A DNA stretch of 8,064 nt from Burkholderiaceae bacterium (GTDB lineage: Bacteria > Pseudomonadota > Gammaproteobacteria > Burkholderiales > Burkholderiaceae_C), in the NCBI GenBank assembly GCA_023260355.1, contig JALQVJ010000259.1, positions 1-8,064 of the forward strand, read 5' to 3'. Within the stretch, counting starts at the first letter, position 1. Each line of letters begins with the position of its first letter. Under the pieces are notes generated by a model that saw nothing but the letters and a program-made list of their open reading frames with translations, ran no database searches and was not told where the DNA came from. Below are positions 1-7,456 of the stretch, in pieces. A program made the position numbers and the translations under genes.

Positions 1-863
1 CAGACTTTCTGAAATCAACCCAGCCCAACGCCAAGGTTTTGATTTCCGACCCGAGCTGGGAGAACCATCGCGCCATCTTCACGCAAGCCGGCTTCCAGGT
101 CGACACCTACCCCTATTACGATGCGGCAAATCGCGGCATCAACTTCCAGGGCATGCTGGACAAGCTGAACGCATCAGAGGCGGGCACCATTGTGGTGTTG
201 CACGCGTGCTGTCACAACCCAACTGGGTATGACCTCAGCCACGACCAGTGGACCCAGATCATCGAAGTCGTGAAGGCCAAGGGCCTGATCGCGTTCCTGG
301 ACATGGCCTACCAAGGCTTTGCCGAAGGCATCGGCGAGGATGGCGCCGTGGTCAACCGCTTTGTCGATGCAGGCCTGCCAATTTTGGTTTCAACCTCGTT
401 CTCCAAGAGCTTCAGTCTGTATGGCGAGCGCGTGGGTGCGATCAGCGTGGTGTGTGCCTCTCAAGATGAAGCGGCTCGCGTGCTGTCACAGTTGAAGATC
501 ATGGTGCGCACCAACTATTCGAACCCACCTATCCATGGCGGCTCGATCGTCGCCACCGTGCTCGGTACACCCGAATTGCGCACTTTGTGGGAAGAAGAGC
601 TCGCTGGGATGCGCGACCGCATCAAGGCCATGCGTGTGGCGCTGAGCGACGGCCTGAAAGCCGCTGGCGTTGCACAAGACGTCAGCTACATCACCCAACA
701 AGTGGGTATGTTCAGCTACTCAGGCCTGAGCAAGCCCCAAATGGAGCGATTGCGCGGTGAGTTTGGCGTGTACGGTGTCGACAGCGGCCGCATTTGTGTG
801 GCGGCGCTGAACCTGCACAACATTGGTCACGTGTGCGCGTCGATGGCGACCGTGATGCGCTGA
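1..863 (+). CDS. tyrB: Aromatic amino acid aminotransferase (TyrB/AspC type, class I PLP), 5'-truncated by the window edge
   Basis: PLP-dependent cytoplasmic enzyme that moves the amino group between aromatic amino acids (or aspartate) and 2-oxo acids. It serves the last step of Tyr/Phe synthesis and their breakdown. The frame is open from base 3, so no start is visible; about 286 residues are present against roughly 400 in the family, and some 110 N-terminal residues lie off the window. Visible class I motifs, in order: CHNPTG (Asn that contacts PLP), FLDMAYQG (Asp and Tyr that hold the cofactor ring), STSFSKSFSLYGERVG with the Schiff-base Lys at bases 405-407, RTNYSNPP, and VDSGRICVAAL with the Arg that binds the substrate carboxylate. 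The catalytic set in this part is complete, so the gene appears intact. The aromatic rather than aspartate preference is inferred from resemblance to TyrB proteins of Burkholderiales. A terminator follows, so this is the last gene of its transcription unit. Confidence 0.93.
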   Translation, partial: DFLKSTQPNAKVLISDPSWENHRAIFTQAGFQVDTYPYYDAANRGINFQGMLDKLNASEAGTIVVLHACCHNPTGYDLSHDQWTQIIEVVKAKGLIAFLDMAYQGFAEGIGEDGAVVNRFVDAGLPILVSTSFSKSFSLYGERVGAISVVCASQDEAARVLSQLKIMVRTNYSNPPIHGGSIVATVLGTPELRTLWEEELAGMRDRIKAMRVALSDGLKAAGVAQDVSYITQQVGMFSYSGLSKPQMERLRGEFGVYGVDSGRICVAALNLHNIGHVCASMATVMR

Positions 864-911
864 TCCACGGCGCTGCTAAGCGCTTGAGACACTGGGCCTT
901 CCAAGCCCCCC

Positions 912-938
912 AAAGCCCTCAACCGAGGGCTTTTTTTT
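912..938 (+). terminator. Rho-independent terminator of the aminotransferase gene
   Basis: A perfect stem AAAGCCCTC / GAGGGCTTT with an AACC loop runs straight into eight T residues (931-938). It starts 48 bases after the aminotransferase stop. A smaller hairpin, GCGCT-GCTA-AGCGC at 870-883, sits just before it. The terminator separates this gene from phaZ, which therefore needs its own promoter. Confidence 0.9.
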
Positions 939-1074
939 GGCCCAACACCTCGGTGTGGAAGGCTCGGTCGGGACAGCGTGTGCCCCACAACTGCACGCCA
1001 GCAGTTGACGCCACGCGGCGGAGACAGAAAAGCCCACAATTGGAGTCCAAAACCCAAAAAAGTTGGCCCAAGAC

Positions 1075-1091
1075 TGATATATTGCACTGCA
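1075..1091 (+). promoter_or_regulatory. Candidate phaZ promoter -10 element with overlapping TGCA-N-TGCA palindrome
   Basis: The intergenic stretch 864-1120 holds the terminator above and, near its end, an extended -10-like TGATATATT (1075-1083). No convincing -35 sits at the usual distance; the nearest TTGGCC (1063-1068) is too close. The palindrome TGCACTGCA (1083-1091) overlaps the -10. The PHA-responsive repressor PhaR is known to bind TGC-rich palindromic sites in other proteobacteria, so this is a plausible PhaR operator, but that is inference from a 9-base motif. The phaZ Shine-Dalgarno AGGA is at 1110-1113, seven bases before the ATG. Confidence 0.35.
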
Positions 1092-1120
1092 CCATTTAGT
1101 GATCTGAACAGGACAAACCC

Positions 1121-2542
1121 ATGCTTTACCAAATCTATGATGCCCAGCGCTCCATGCTTGAACCTTTCGCGGATTGGGCACACGCGGCATCCAAACTGTT
1201 CACGACACCGGTTTCTCCCCTGAGTCATATGCCCGGCGCCGACCGCATCGCAGCAGGCTACGAGTTGTTCTACCGCCTTGGCAAGGACTATGTGAAGCCC
1301 CAGTTCGGCTTGCACACCATCACAATCGACGGTGTTGATGTGGCCATTCACGAGCGCGTAGAAGTGAACAAACCCTTTTGCGAGTTGCGCCGCTTCAAGC
1401 GCTACTCAGACAACGAGACCACCCTTGCCAACATGAAGGCCCAGCCCGTCGTGTTGATCGTTGCGCCACTGTCTGGTCACTACGCCACACTCCTGCGCGA
1501 CACGGTCAAGTCGATGCTGCAGGGGCACAAGGTTTACATCACCGACTGGCGCAATGCCCGTTTGGTCCCGGTGGAGGACGGAGAGTTTCACCTCGACGAC
1601 TATGTGAATTACGTGCAAGAGTTTGTGCGCTATTTGCAAGACACCCACGGTGAGTGCCACATCATGAGCGTATGCCAACCCACCGTGCCGGTGCTGGCCG
1701 CCATGTCATTGATGGCTGCACGCGGTGAACGCATGCCTCTGTCGATGACGATGATGGGTGGCCCCATCGATGCGCGCCGCTCACCCACAGCGGTCAACAC
1801 GTTGGCCACGCAGCGCAGCCACGAGTGGTTTGAAAACAATGTCATCTTCCGCGTGCCGCCGTCATTCCCAGGCGCAGGTCGCTTGGTATACCCGGGCTTC
1901 TTGCAGCACGCCGGCTTTGTCTCGATGAACCCCGATCGCCACGCACACAGCCACTACGAATACTTCCAACAACTGGTGCGCGGTGACGACGAGAGCGCAG
2001 AGGCCCATCGCCAGTTTTATGACGAGTACAACGCCGTGTTGGACATGGACGCGGACTACTACCTCGAGACAATCGAGACCGTGTTCCAAAAATTCAAGTT
2101 GGTCGAAGGCACTTGGGATGTCAAAGGCGTCAACGGCAAAGTCGAGCGTGTGCGTCCAGAGGCGATCACCAGCGCATCGTTGCTGACCATTGAGGGCGAG
2201 CTGGACGACATCTCGGGCAGTGGCCAAACAGAGGCGGCGCACGACCTTTGCAGCAACATCCCGAAAGCGAAGCGCCAGCATATTGAAGTCAAAGGTGCCG
2301 GTCACTACGGCATTTTCAGCGGCAGCCGCTGGCGCAACATTGTGTATCCCAAGGTGCGCGATTTCATCTTGGCGGCGCAAAAAGCGAACAGCGCGTTGGG
2401 AACGAAGCAGGATGTCTTGGCCGCTCAAAGCCAGGCGCCCGTGCGCAAAGTTGCCAACGCCAAGGCCCGCACAGCGCCCAAGCCCAAGGCTGCGGCGACC
2501 AGCAAGGCTACACGCAAACCTGCAGCACCCAAGCAGGCGTAA
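1121..2542 (+). CDS. phaZ: Intracellular polyhydroxybutyrate (PHA) depolymerase with basic C-terminal tail
   Basis: Mobilises stored polyhydroxybutyrate granules by attacking the native, amorphous polymer in the cytoplasm. The protein has 473 residues. The alpha/beta-hydrolase core resembles PhaZa1 of Cupriavidus necator, including the PHB-depolymerase C-terminal domain. The nucleophile is Cys185 in SVCQP, in place of the lipase-box Ser, as in other intracellular PhaZ enzymes. Likely partners are Asp362 (GELDDISGSGQT) and His395 (GAGHYGIFSG); the spacing fits the C. necator Cys183/Asp355/His388 triad. There is no signal peptide, as expected for an intracellular enzyme. The C. necator protein is about 419 residues; the extra length here is a Lys/Ala/Pro-rich tail (about 441-473) with 10 basic and no acidic residues. 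The start has AGGA seven bases upstream. The gene probably forms a unit with the ferredoxin gene 38 bases downstream. Confidence 0.93.
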   Translation: MLYQIYDAQRSMLEPFADWAHAASKLFTTPVSPLSHMPGADRIAAGYELFYRLGKDYVKPQFGLHTITIDGVDVAIHERVEVNKPFCELRRFKRYSDNETTLANMKAQPVVLIVAPLSGHYATLLRDTVKSMLQGHKVYITDWRNARLVPVEDGEFHLDDYVNYVQEFVRYLQDTHGECHIMSVCQPTVPVLAAMSLMAARGERMPLSMTMMGGPIDARRSPTAVNTLATQRSHEWFENNVIFRVPPSFPGAGRLVYPGFLQHAGFVSMNPDRHAHSHYEYFQQLVRGDDESAEAHRQFYDEYNAVLDMDADYYLETIETVFQKFKLVEGTWDVKGVNGKVERVRPEAITSASLLTIEGELDDISGSGQTEAAHDLCSNIPKAKRQHIEVKGAGHYGIFSGSRWRNIVYPKVRDFILAAQKANSALGTKQDVLAAQSQAPVRKVANAKARTAPKPKAAATSKATRKPAAPKQA

Positions 2543-2580
2543 ACAGGCACAAGCAGGCCCTGCAAGACAAGCCGCGCCCG

Positions 2581-3237
2581 ATGCACGACCAAATCATTCG
2601 CATCCACCGCGCACTGCCGCAAACCCAGTGCCAGCGATGCGGATACCCTGACTGCCTCAGCTACGCGCAGGCCATTGTCGAAGACCAGGCGCCCATCAAC
2701 CAATGCCCTCCAGGTGGCGCGGAGGGCATCGACCGATTGGCTGAAATCACAGGGCAAGCTGTTGCGCCTCTCAACCCTGAAAATGGTTTTGAAGGCCCAC
2801 TCACCGTGGCCTACATCGATGAGAATTGGTGCATTGGTTGCACGCTGTGCATCAAGGCATGCCCGACAGATGCCATCATCGGCACCAACAAACACATGCA
2901 TACCGTCATTGAGTCGGAGTGCGTTGGCTGTGAGTTGTGCATTCCAGCCTGTCCGGTTGACTGCATTGAACTTGAACCGGTCAATCCGAACACGTCGGGC
3001 TGGGCCGCGTGGTCCCAAGCCCAAGCCGATCACGCATTACAACGCTACGAAGCGCGGCAAAAGCGGCTCAAGCGCGAGGCCATTGAACACGACGAGCGAC
3101 TGGCAGCCAAAGCACAAAGCAAGCTGGCTGATTTAGAGCAGGCCAGTCTGCACACCGAGCCTGCGGTCTTGGATCAAAAGCGCGCGATCATCGAGGCCGC
3201 ACTCGCCAGAGCAAAAGCACGCCAGCAACAGCGCTGA
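2581..3237 (+). CDS. rsxB: RnfB/RsxB-like electron-transfer ferredoxin, soluble form
   Basis: Iron-sulfur electron carrier of 218 residues related to subunit B of Rnf/Rsx complexes. Residues 1-45 carry the RnfB-type [4Fe-4S] motif with Cys17, Cys20, Cys25 and Cys42 (QCQRCGYPDC ... INQCPPGG). Residues 80-130 carry two classical [4Fe-4S] ferredoxin repeats: Cys84/87/90/94 and Cys114/117/120/124, each final Cys followed by Pro. Residues 140-218 are charged, Ala/Gln-rich and probably helical or coiled. The N-terminal membrane helix of E. coli RsxB is absent, and no rnfA, C, D, G or E gene is visible nearby, so membership of a full Rnf pump is doubtful. Such short orphan forms are usual in Burkholderiales and are annotated RsxB by similarity; the partner is unknown. 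No clear Shine-Dalgarno precedes the ATG, so translation may be coupled to phaZ. The start is chosen because the Cys motif begins 16 residues later, as in relatives. Confidence 0.85.
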   Translation: MHDQIIRIHRALPQTQCQRCGYPDCLSYAQAIVEDQAPINQCPPGGAEGIDRLAEITGQAVAPLNPENGFEGPLTVAYIDENWCIGCTLCIKACPTDAIIGTNKHMHTVIESECVGCELCIPACPVDCIELEPVNPNTSGWAAWSQAQADHALQRYEARQKRLKREAIEHDERLAAKAQSKLADLEQASLHTEPAVLDQKRAIIEAALARAKARQQQR

Positions 3238-3252
3238 ACGCCAGCGCTGAAC
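3229..3252. repeat. 11-bp tandem direct repeat spanning the rsxB stop codon
   Basis: CAGCGCTGAAC occurs at 3229-3239 and again at 3242-3252, separated by two bases. Each copy contains the palindrome AGCGCT and a TGA; the TGA of the first copy is the rsxB stop. It looks like a small local duplication. No function is evident. Confidence 0.6.
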
Positions 3253-3326
3253 CCCAGAGCTGTGACACGCGCGCTGCCTCTCAGCGATGCCGTTGCGCGC
3301 CTCCAGCGACCGCGTGTTGCAAACTG

Positions 3327-3359
3327 AGGCCAGCCGACCGTTTTGACGGCATTTGGCCT
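3327..3359. terminator. Long hairpin between convergent genes, possible weak bidirectional terminator
   Basis: AGGCCA (3327-3332) pairs with TGGCCT (3354-3359), and GCCG (3333-3336) with CGGC (3347-3350). This gives a 10-bp stem with a three-base bulge and a ten-base loop. It sits in the 125-base gap between the convergent rsxB and VOC genes, 3-35 bases past the VOC stop on the minus strand. Neither side has a real T-run: the minus strand has only CAGTTT after the stem. Termination is therefore plausible but not proven. Confidence 0.35.
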
Positions 3360-3362
3360 GGA

Positions 3363-3827
3363 TCAGCCCAATGCCGCAATGACCTCGGGCGGCGCCTGCA
3401 CCAACTCGATCAACACGCCCTCACCCGCGATGGGAAACTCCTCGTTGGCCTTCGGGTGCAAAAAGCAAATGTCATAGCCTGCGGCGCCCTTTCGGATACC
3501 ACCCGGCGCAAACCTCACGCCTTTGGATGTCAACCACTCCACGGCCGTGGGCAAATCGTCGATCCATAGGCCAATGTGGTTCAGCGGCGTGGTGTGCACC
3601 GCTGGCTTCTTTTCGGGGTCCAGAGGTTGCATCAAGTCGACCTCGACCTTGTACGGGCCCTTGCCCATCGCACAAATATCTTCGTCGACGTTCTCGCGTT
3701 CCGACACAAATGTGCCCGTGACCTCCAGGCCCAACATATCAACCCACAGGGCTTGCATGCGGGTTTTGTCAGGGCCACCGATGGCCACTTGCTGGATTCC
3801 GAGTACTTTGAATGGACGTTCACTCAT
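3363..3827 (-). CDS. VOC/glyoxalase-fold protein, probable methylmalonyl-CoA epimerase
   Basis: Likely converts (S)-methylmalonyl-CoA made by PccA/PccB to the (R) epimer used by methylmalonyl-CoA mutase. The evidence is its place as last gene of the propionyl-CoA operon and a two-module VOC fold. Numbering from the upstream ATG at 3833 (156 residues), the metal positions seen in epimerases align with Gln15 (GIQQVAIGG, where IDHVAI is usual), Asp66 (VEVDLMQPL), His86 (PLNHIGLW) and Glu143 (GVLIELVQ). The first His is thus replaced by Gln, so activity should be checked; a related lactoylglutathione lyase-like role is the alternative. Two ATGs are possible, at 3833 and 3827. The sequence GAGG lies one base before the first but seven before the second, so the second ([10 protein letters not shown]) is chosen, giving 154 residues. 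That Shine-Dalgarno lies in the end of pccA, pointing to translational coupling. Confidence 0.72.
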   Translation of the reverse strand: MSERPFKVLGIQQVAIGGPDKTRMQALWVDMLGLEVTGTFVSERENVDEDICAMGKGPYKVEVDLMQPLDPEKKPAVHTTPLNHIGLWIDDLPTAVEWLTSKGVRFAPGGIRKGAAGYDICFLHPKANEEFPIAGEGVLIELVQAPPEVIAALG

Positions 3828-3836
3828 GCTCATGCC

Positions 3837-5888
3837 TCACTCGAATTCCACGATGGGTTGATCGACGACGAGGTTGTCGCCCTTGCTGGCCACCACTTTA
3901 GAAACCACGCCATCTGCCGCTGCAAACAACACGTTTTCCATCTTCATGGCTTCGATCACGGCGACCCGCTCTCCAGCCTGGACCTTCTGTCCCACTTGAA
4001 CAGCGACATCAACCAGCAGCCCGGGCATGGGAGACAAGACATACTTGCTCATGTCGGGCGGGGCCTTGAAGGGCATCATGCGGTGCAAGTCGGCCATTCG
4101 GCGTGACACCACCATGGCCTCAATCTTGGTGCCATTGTGTTGCACCACCAATGCCAATGGATTTTTGGCCGTCCCGCGCTCGACTTGGGCCACAAATTTT
4201 TCGCCGTTGCACTCACCCACAATTTTGATATCGCTGATGCGCGAGTGAGATGTGATCTTGTAGGTCTTCTCACCAATCGTGACTTTGGCGTAACCCACCT
4301 CCCCCGTGAATTCGTCCACGTGCACATCCACGTAGCGGTTGGCACCCGCTTGCGCGTCCATCACGATGACGCTGTAGTCCTGCCCCACCTTCACGCCATA
4401 TCCAGGCAGCTGCCCCGATATGCCAGCTGTGCGCTCGCGAGACTTGCGGCGCACGAATGCAGCCAATGCGACCAAAAATTCGGGGTCGTCATGGGGCACA
4501 TCCTCAGCCTTGAAGCCATGCGCATAGTGCTCAGCAATGAAGCCTGTGTTGAAGTCGCCCGTCACAAATTTGGGATGCGCGAGCAATGCCGCTTGGAAAG
4601 GGATATTGCTATTGATACCGCGAATCACGAACTCATTGAGTGCTTGGCGCATCTTGGCAATCGCGTCGCTGCGATCTTTGCCATGAACAATCAACTTGGC
4701 GATCATTGAGTCGTAGTACATCGGGATCTCACCCCCGTCGTACACACCGGTATCCACGCGAACGCCGTATTTGTGTGATGTATCGCCCTGCCACATGCTG
4801 GCCTCTGGCGGCGCGAAACGCACTAGCCTGCCCGTGCTGGGCAAGAAATTGCGGAATGGGTCTTCGGCGTTGATGCGGCACTCGATGGCCCAGCCATCGC
4901 GTTGCACATCGGCCTGCTGAATGGTGAGCTTTTCGCCAGCAGCGACGCGAATCATTTGCTCAACCAAATCCAAGCCAGTGATGCACTCTGTAACAGGGTG
5001 CTCGACTTGCAAGCGGGTGTTCATTTCGAGGAAGTAAAAATCTTGATCCTTGCCAACCACGAACTCCACTGTGCCCGCGCTCTGGTAATTGACCGCTTTG
5101 GCAAGGGCCACCGCCTGCTCGCCCATGGCTTTGCGGGTGGCGTCGCTGATGAATGGGGATGGTGCCTCTTCGATGACCTTTTGGTGTCGGCGCTGAATCG
5201 AGCACTCGCGTTCGTTCAGGTAAACGACGTTACCGTGCGCATCGCCCAAAATTTGGATCTCGATGTGGCGAGGCTCTTGCACGAACTTCTCAATGAAGAT
5301 GCGGTCATCTCCAAAGCTGTTGCGGGCTTCGTTTTGACAAGCGGTGAAGCCCTCAAGGGCTTCTTTGTCGTTGTAGGCCACACGCAATCCCTTGCCACCG
5401 CCGCCAGCGGAGGCTTTGATCATCACGGGGTAGCCAATGCCTTGGGCGATGCCCACGGCTTCCTCGGCCGTTGCAATCGGGTCGTTGTAGCCAGGAATGG
5501 TGTTGACCTGGGCCGCCTCAGCGAGCTTCTTGGACGCAATTTTGTCGCCCATCGCTGCGATCGCTTCAAACTTGGGGCCAATGAATGTGATGCCCTGCTC
5601 TTCGACCTTCTTGGCAAAAGCCTCGTTTTCAGACAAGAACCCGTAGCCAGGGTGCACGGCCTGCGCGCCCGTTTGCTGACAGACTTCGATGATCTTGTCG
5701 GCCAGCAAATACGATTCGCGACTAGGTGCTGGGCCAATACAAACGGCCTCATCGGCCAGCGACACATGGCGCGCTTCCTTATCGGCCTCGGAATACACAG
5801 CCACAGTGGCGATGCCCATTTTGCGAGCGGTGGCGATGACACGGCACGCGATCTCGCCTCGGTTGGCAATCAAAATTTTGCTAAACAT
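3837..5888 (-). CDS. pccA: Propionyl-CoA carboxylase alpha subunit (biotin carboxylase + BCCP)
   Basis: ATP-dependent biotin carboxylase subunit, 683 residues, normal for PccA. It carboxylates its own biotin with bicarbonate and passes the carboxyl group to PccB, which makes (S)-methylmalonyl-CoA from propionyl-CoA. Domains in order: biotin carboxylase N-domain from residue 1 (FSKILIANRGEIA); ATP-grasp with the glycine loop KASAGGGGKG at 158-167; catalytic stretch EMNTRLQVEHPVTE at 288-301; biotin carboxylase C-domain to about 460 (RINAEDP); the BT linker domain that docks on PccB at about 490-605; and the biotinyl domain at about 613-683 with EAMKMENV, biotin on Lys649. The BT-type linker and the neighbouring carboxyltransferase support propionyl-CoA over acetyl-CoA carboxylase; some such enzymes accept both. 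GAGGAGA lies about eight bases before the ATG. The gene starts 19 bases after the pccB stop, and its own stop is three bases from the first possible start of the VOC gene. Confidence 0.95.
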   Translation of the reverse strand: MFSKILIANRGEIACRVIATARKMGIATVAVYSEADKEARHVSLADEAVCIGPAPSRESYLLADKIIEVCQQTGAQAVHPGYGFLSENEAFAKKVEEQGITFIGPKFEAIAAMGDKIASKKLAEAAQVNTIPGYNDPIATAEEAVGIAQGIGYPVMIKASAGGGGKGLRVAYNDKEALEGFTACQNEARNSFGDDRIFIEKFVQEPRHIEIQILGDAHGNVVYLNERECSIQRRHQKVIEEAPSPFISDATRKAMGEQAVALAKAVNYQSAGTVEFVVGKDQDFYFLEMNTRLQVEHPVTECITGLDLVEQMIRVAAGEKLTIQQADVQRDGWAIECRINAEDPFRNFLPSTGRLVRFAPPEASMWQGDTSHKYGVRVDTGVYDGGEIPMYYDSMIAKLIVHGKDRSDAIAKMRQALNEFVIRGINSNIPFQAALLAHPKFVTGDFNTGFIAEHYAHGFKAEDVPHDDPEFLVALAAFVRRKSRERTAGISGQLPGYGVKVGQDYSVIVMDAQAGANRYVDVHVDEFTGEVGYAKVTIGEKTYKITSHSRISDIKIVGECNGEKFVAQVERGTAKNPLALVVQHNGTKIEAMVVSRRMADLHRMMPFKAPPDMSKYVLSPMPGLLVDVAVQVGQKVQAGERVAVIEAMKMENVLFAAADGVVSKVVASKGDNLVVDQPIVEFE

Positions 5889-5907
5889 GTTCAGTTCTCC
5901 TCGCGGC

Positions 5908-7440
5908 TCAAAGCGGAATGTTGCCGTGCTTGCGCCATGGGTTTTCGACCTTCTTGTCCTTGAGCATCACCAAGCTTCGACAAATGCGCTTGCGGGTGTT
6001 GTGCGGCAAGATCACATCATCGATGTAGCCACGCTTAGCCGCCACAAATGGGTTGGCAAATTGCGCCTTGTACTCCGCCTCTCGGGCCGCCAATTTTTCG
6101 GGATCGTCCTTGTCTTGGCGGAATATGATCTCCACCGCTCCTTTGGCTCCCATGACCGCGATCTCGGCGTTGGGCCACGAGAAGTTCACATCACCGCGCA
6201 AGTGCTTGGAGGCCATCACGTCGTAGGCGCCGCCATAGGCCTTGCGCGTGATCACGGTGATTTTTGGAACCGTGCACTCTGCGTAGGCGTACAACAGTTT
6301 TGCGCCGTGCTTGATGATGCCGCCGTACTCTTGGCTGGTGCCGGGCATGAAGCCGGGCACGTCCACAAACGTGATCACTGGGATGTTGAACGCGTCGCAA
6401 AAGCGCACAAAACGCGCGGCCTTGATTGAGCTTTTGATGTCCAAGCAGCCTGCCAACACGAGCGGCTGGTTGGCAACGATGCCCACCGTTTGCCCTTCCA
6501 TTCGGGCAAAGCCGATCAAAATATTCTTGGCGTAATCGGGCTGCAATTCAAAGAAGTCACCGTCGTCAACCACCTTGGTGATCAACTCATGCATGTCGTA
6601 TGCCTTGTTGGGGTTTTCGGGCACCAAGGTGTCCAAGCTCATGTCCACGCGATCTGCTGGGTCACCGCTGGGCCGAACAGGTGCCTTCTCGCGGTTGCTC
6701 AACGGCAGGTAGTTGTATAGGCGACGCAACATCAGCAAGGCCTCGACGTCATTTTCAAACGCCAAGTCAGCCACCCCACTCTTGGTGGTGTGTGTGATCG
6801 CGCCGCCCAGCTCCTCCGCCGTGACGGTTTCGTGGGTCACTGTCTTGACGACTTCAGGCCCAGTGACAAACATGTAGGAGCTGTCTTTCACCATGAAAAT
6901 GAAGTCGGTCATCGCAGGTGAATACACCGCGCCGCCAGCACTTGGCCCCATGATCATTGAAATCTGAGGCACCACACCCGATGCCAATACGTTGCGCTGG
7001 AACACTTCTGCATAGCCGCCCAGCGACGCCACACCCTCTTGAATGCGCGCACCACCCGAGTCGTTCAGGCCGATGACGGGGGCGCCCACCTTCATGGCTT
7101 GATCCATCACTTTGCAGATTTTTTCGGCATGGGCCTCGGACAACGCGCCACCGAAGACCGTGAAATCTTGGCTGTAGACGAACACCAGGCGCCCGTTGAT
7201 CATCCCGTATCCAGTGACGACACCATCACCGGATATTTTGTTTTCCGCCATGCCAAAGTCGGTGCAACGGTGCTCAACAAACATGTCCCACTCTTCAAAG
7301 GTGCCTTCATCCAGCAACACTTCGATGCGTTCGCGTGCAGTGAGTTTGCCCTTCGCGTGCTGTGCTTCAATGCGCTTGGCACCGCCACCAGCACGGGCTG
7401 CCGCGCGTCGACGCTCTAATTCTTCCAGGATTTCTTGCAT
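5908..7440 (-). CDS. pccB: Propionyl-CoA carboxylase beta subunit (carboxyltransferase)
   Basis: Carboxyltransferase subunit, 510 residues, the usual PccB length. It transfers the carboxyl group from biotin on PccA to propionyl-CoA. The N-terminal crotonase-like half has [11 protein letters not shown] (97-107), [12 protein letters not shown] (126-137) and the oxyanion-hole loop [12 protein letters not shown] (165-176). The C-terminal half has [10 protein letters not shown] (358-367) and [16 protein letters not shown] (399-414). Asp407 in that last stretch lies at the position linked to acyl-CoA choice in actinobacterial PccB enzymes. The protein ends in KHGNIPL, typical of the family. The frame stays open upstream to 7659, but I place the start at the ATG at 7438-7440 ([12 protein letters not shown]). 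It matches the family N-terminus and has GGAGAG about nine bases upstream, while the extension is only an overlap of the meaB coding sequence. It begins 16 bases after the meaB stop. Confidence 0.95.
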   Translation of the reverse strand: MQEILEELERRRAAARAGGGAKRIEAQHAKGKLTARERIEVLLDEGTFEEWDMFVEHRCTDFGMAENKISGDGVVTGYGMINGRLVFVYSQDFTVFGGALSEAHAEKICKVMDQAMKVGAPVIGLNDSGGARIQEGVASLGGYAEVFQRNVLASGVVPQISMIMGPSAGGAVYSPAMTDFIFMVKDSSYMFVTGPEVVKTVTHETVTAEELGGAITHTTKSGVADLAFENDVEALLMLRRLYNYLPLSNREKAPVRPSGDPADRVDMSLDTLVPENPNKAYDMHELITKVVDDGDFFELQPDYAKNILIGFARMEGQTVGIVANQPLVLAGCLDIKSSIKAARFVRFCDAFNIPVITFVDVPGFMPGTSQEYGGIIKHGAKLLYAYAECTVPKITVITRKAYGGAYDVMASKHLRGDVNFSWPNAEIAVMGAKGAVEIIFRQDKDDPEKLAAREAEYKAQFANPFVAAKRGYIDDVILPHNTRKRICRSLVMLKDKKVENPWRKHGNIPL

Positions 7441-7456
7441 GGTTTGAACTCTCCGT

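Noticed and set aside
827..1351. 174-residue minus-strand frame across the aminotransferase-phaZ gap
   Set aside because: It runs through the terminator at 912-938 and the start of phaZ and shows no recognisable protein motif. It is treated as a shadow frame.
1862..2428. 188-residue minus-strand frame inside phaZ
   Set aside because: It is antisense to the conserved catalytic region of phaZ and has no family resemblance.
4902..5963. 353-residue open frame on the plus strand, antisense to pccA
   Set aside because: It lies wholly opposite the strongly recognised pccA and the pccB end, in a GC-rich region where long antisense frames are common. Its translation shows no family motif and no Shine-Dalgarno was evident.
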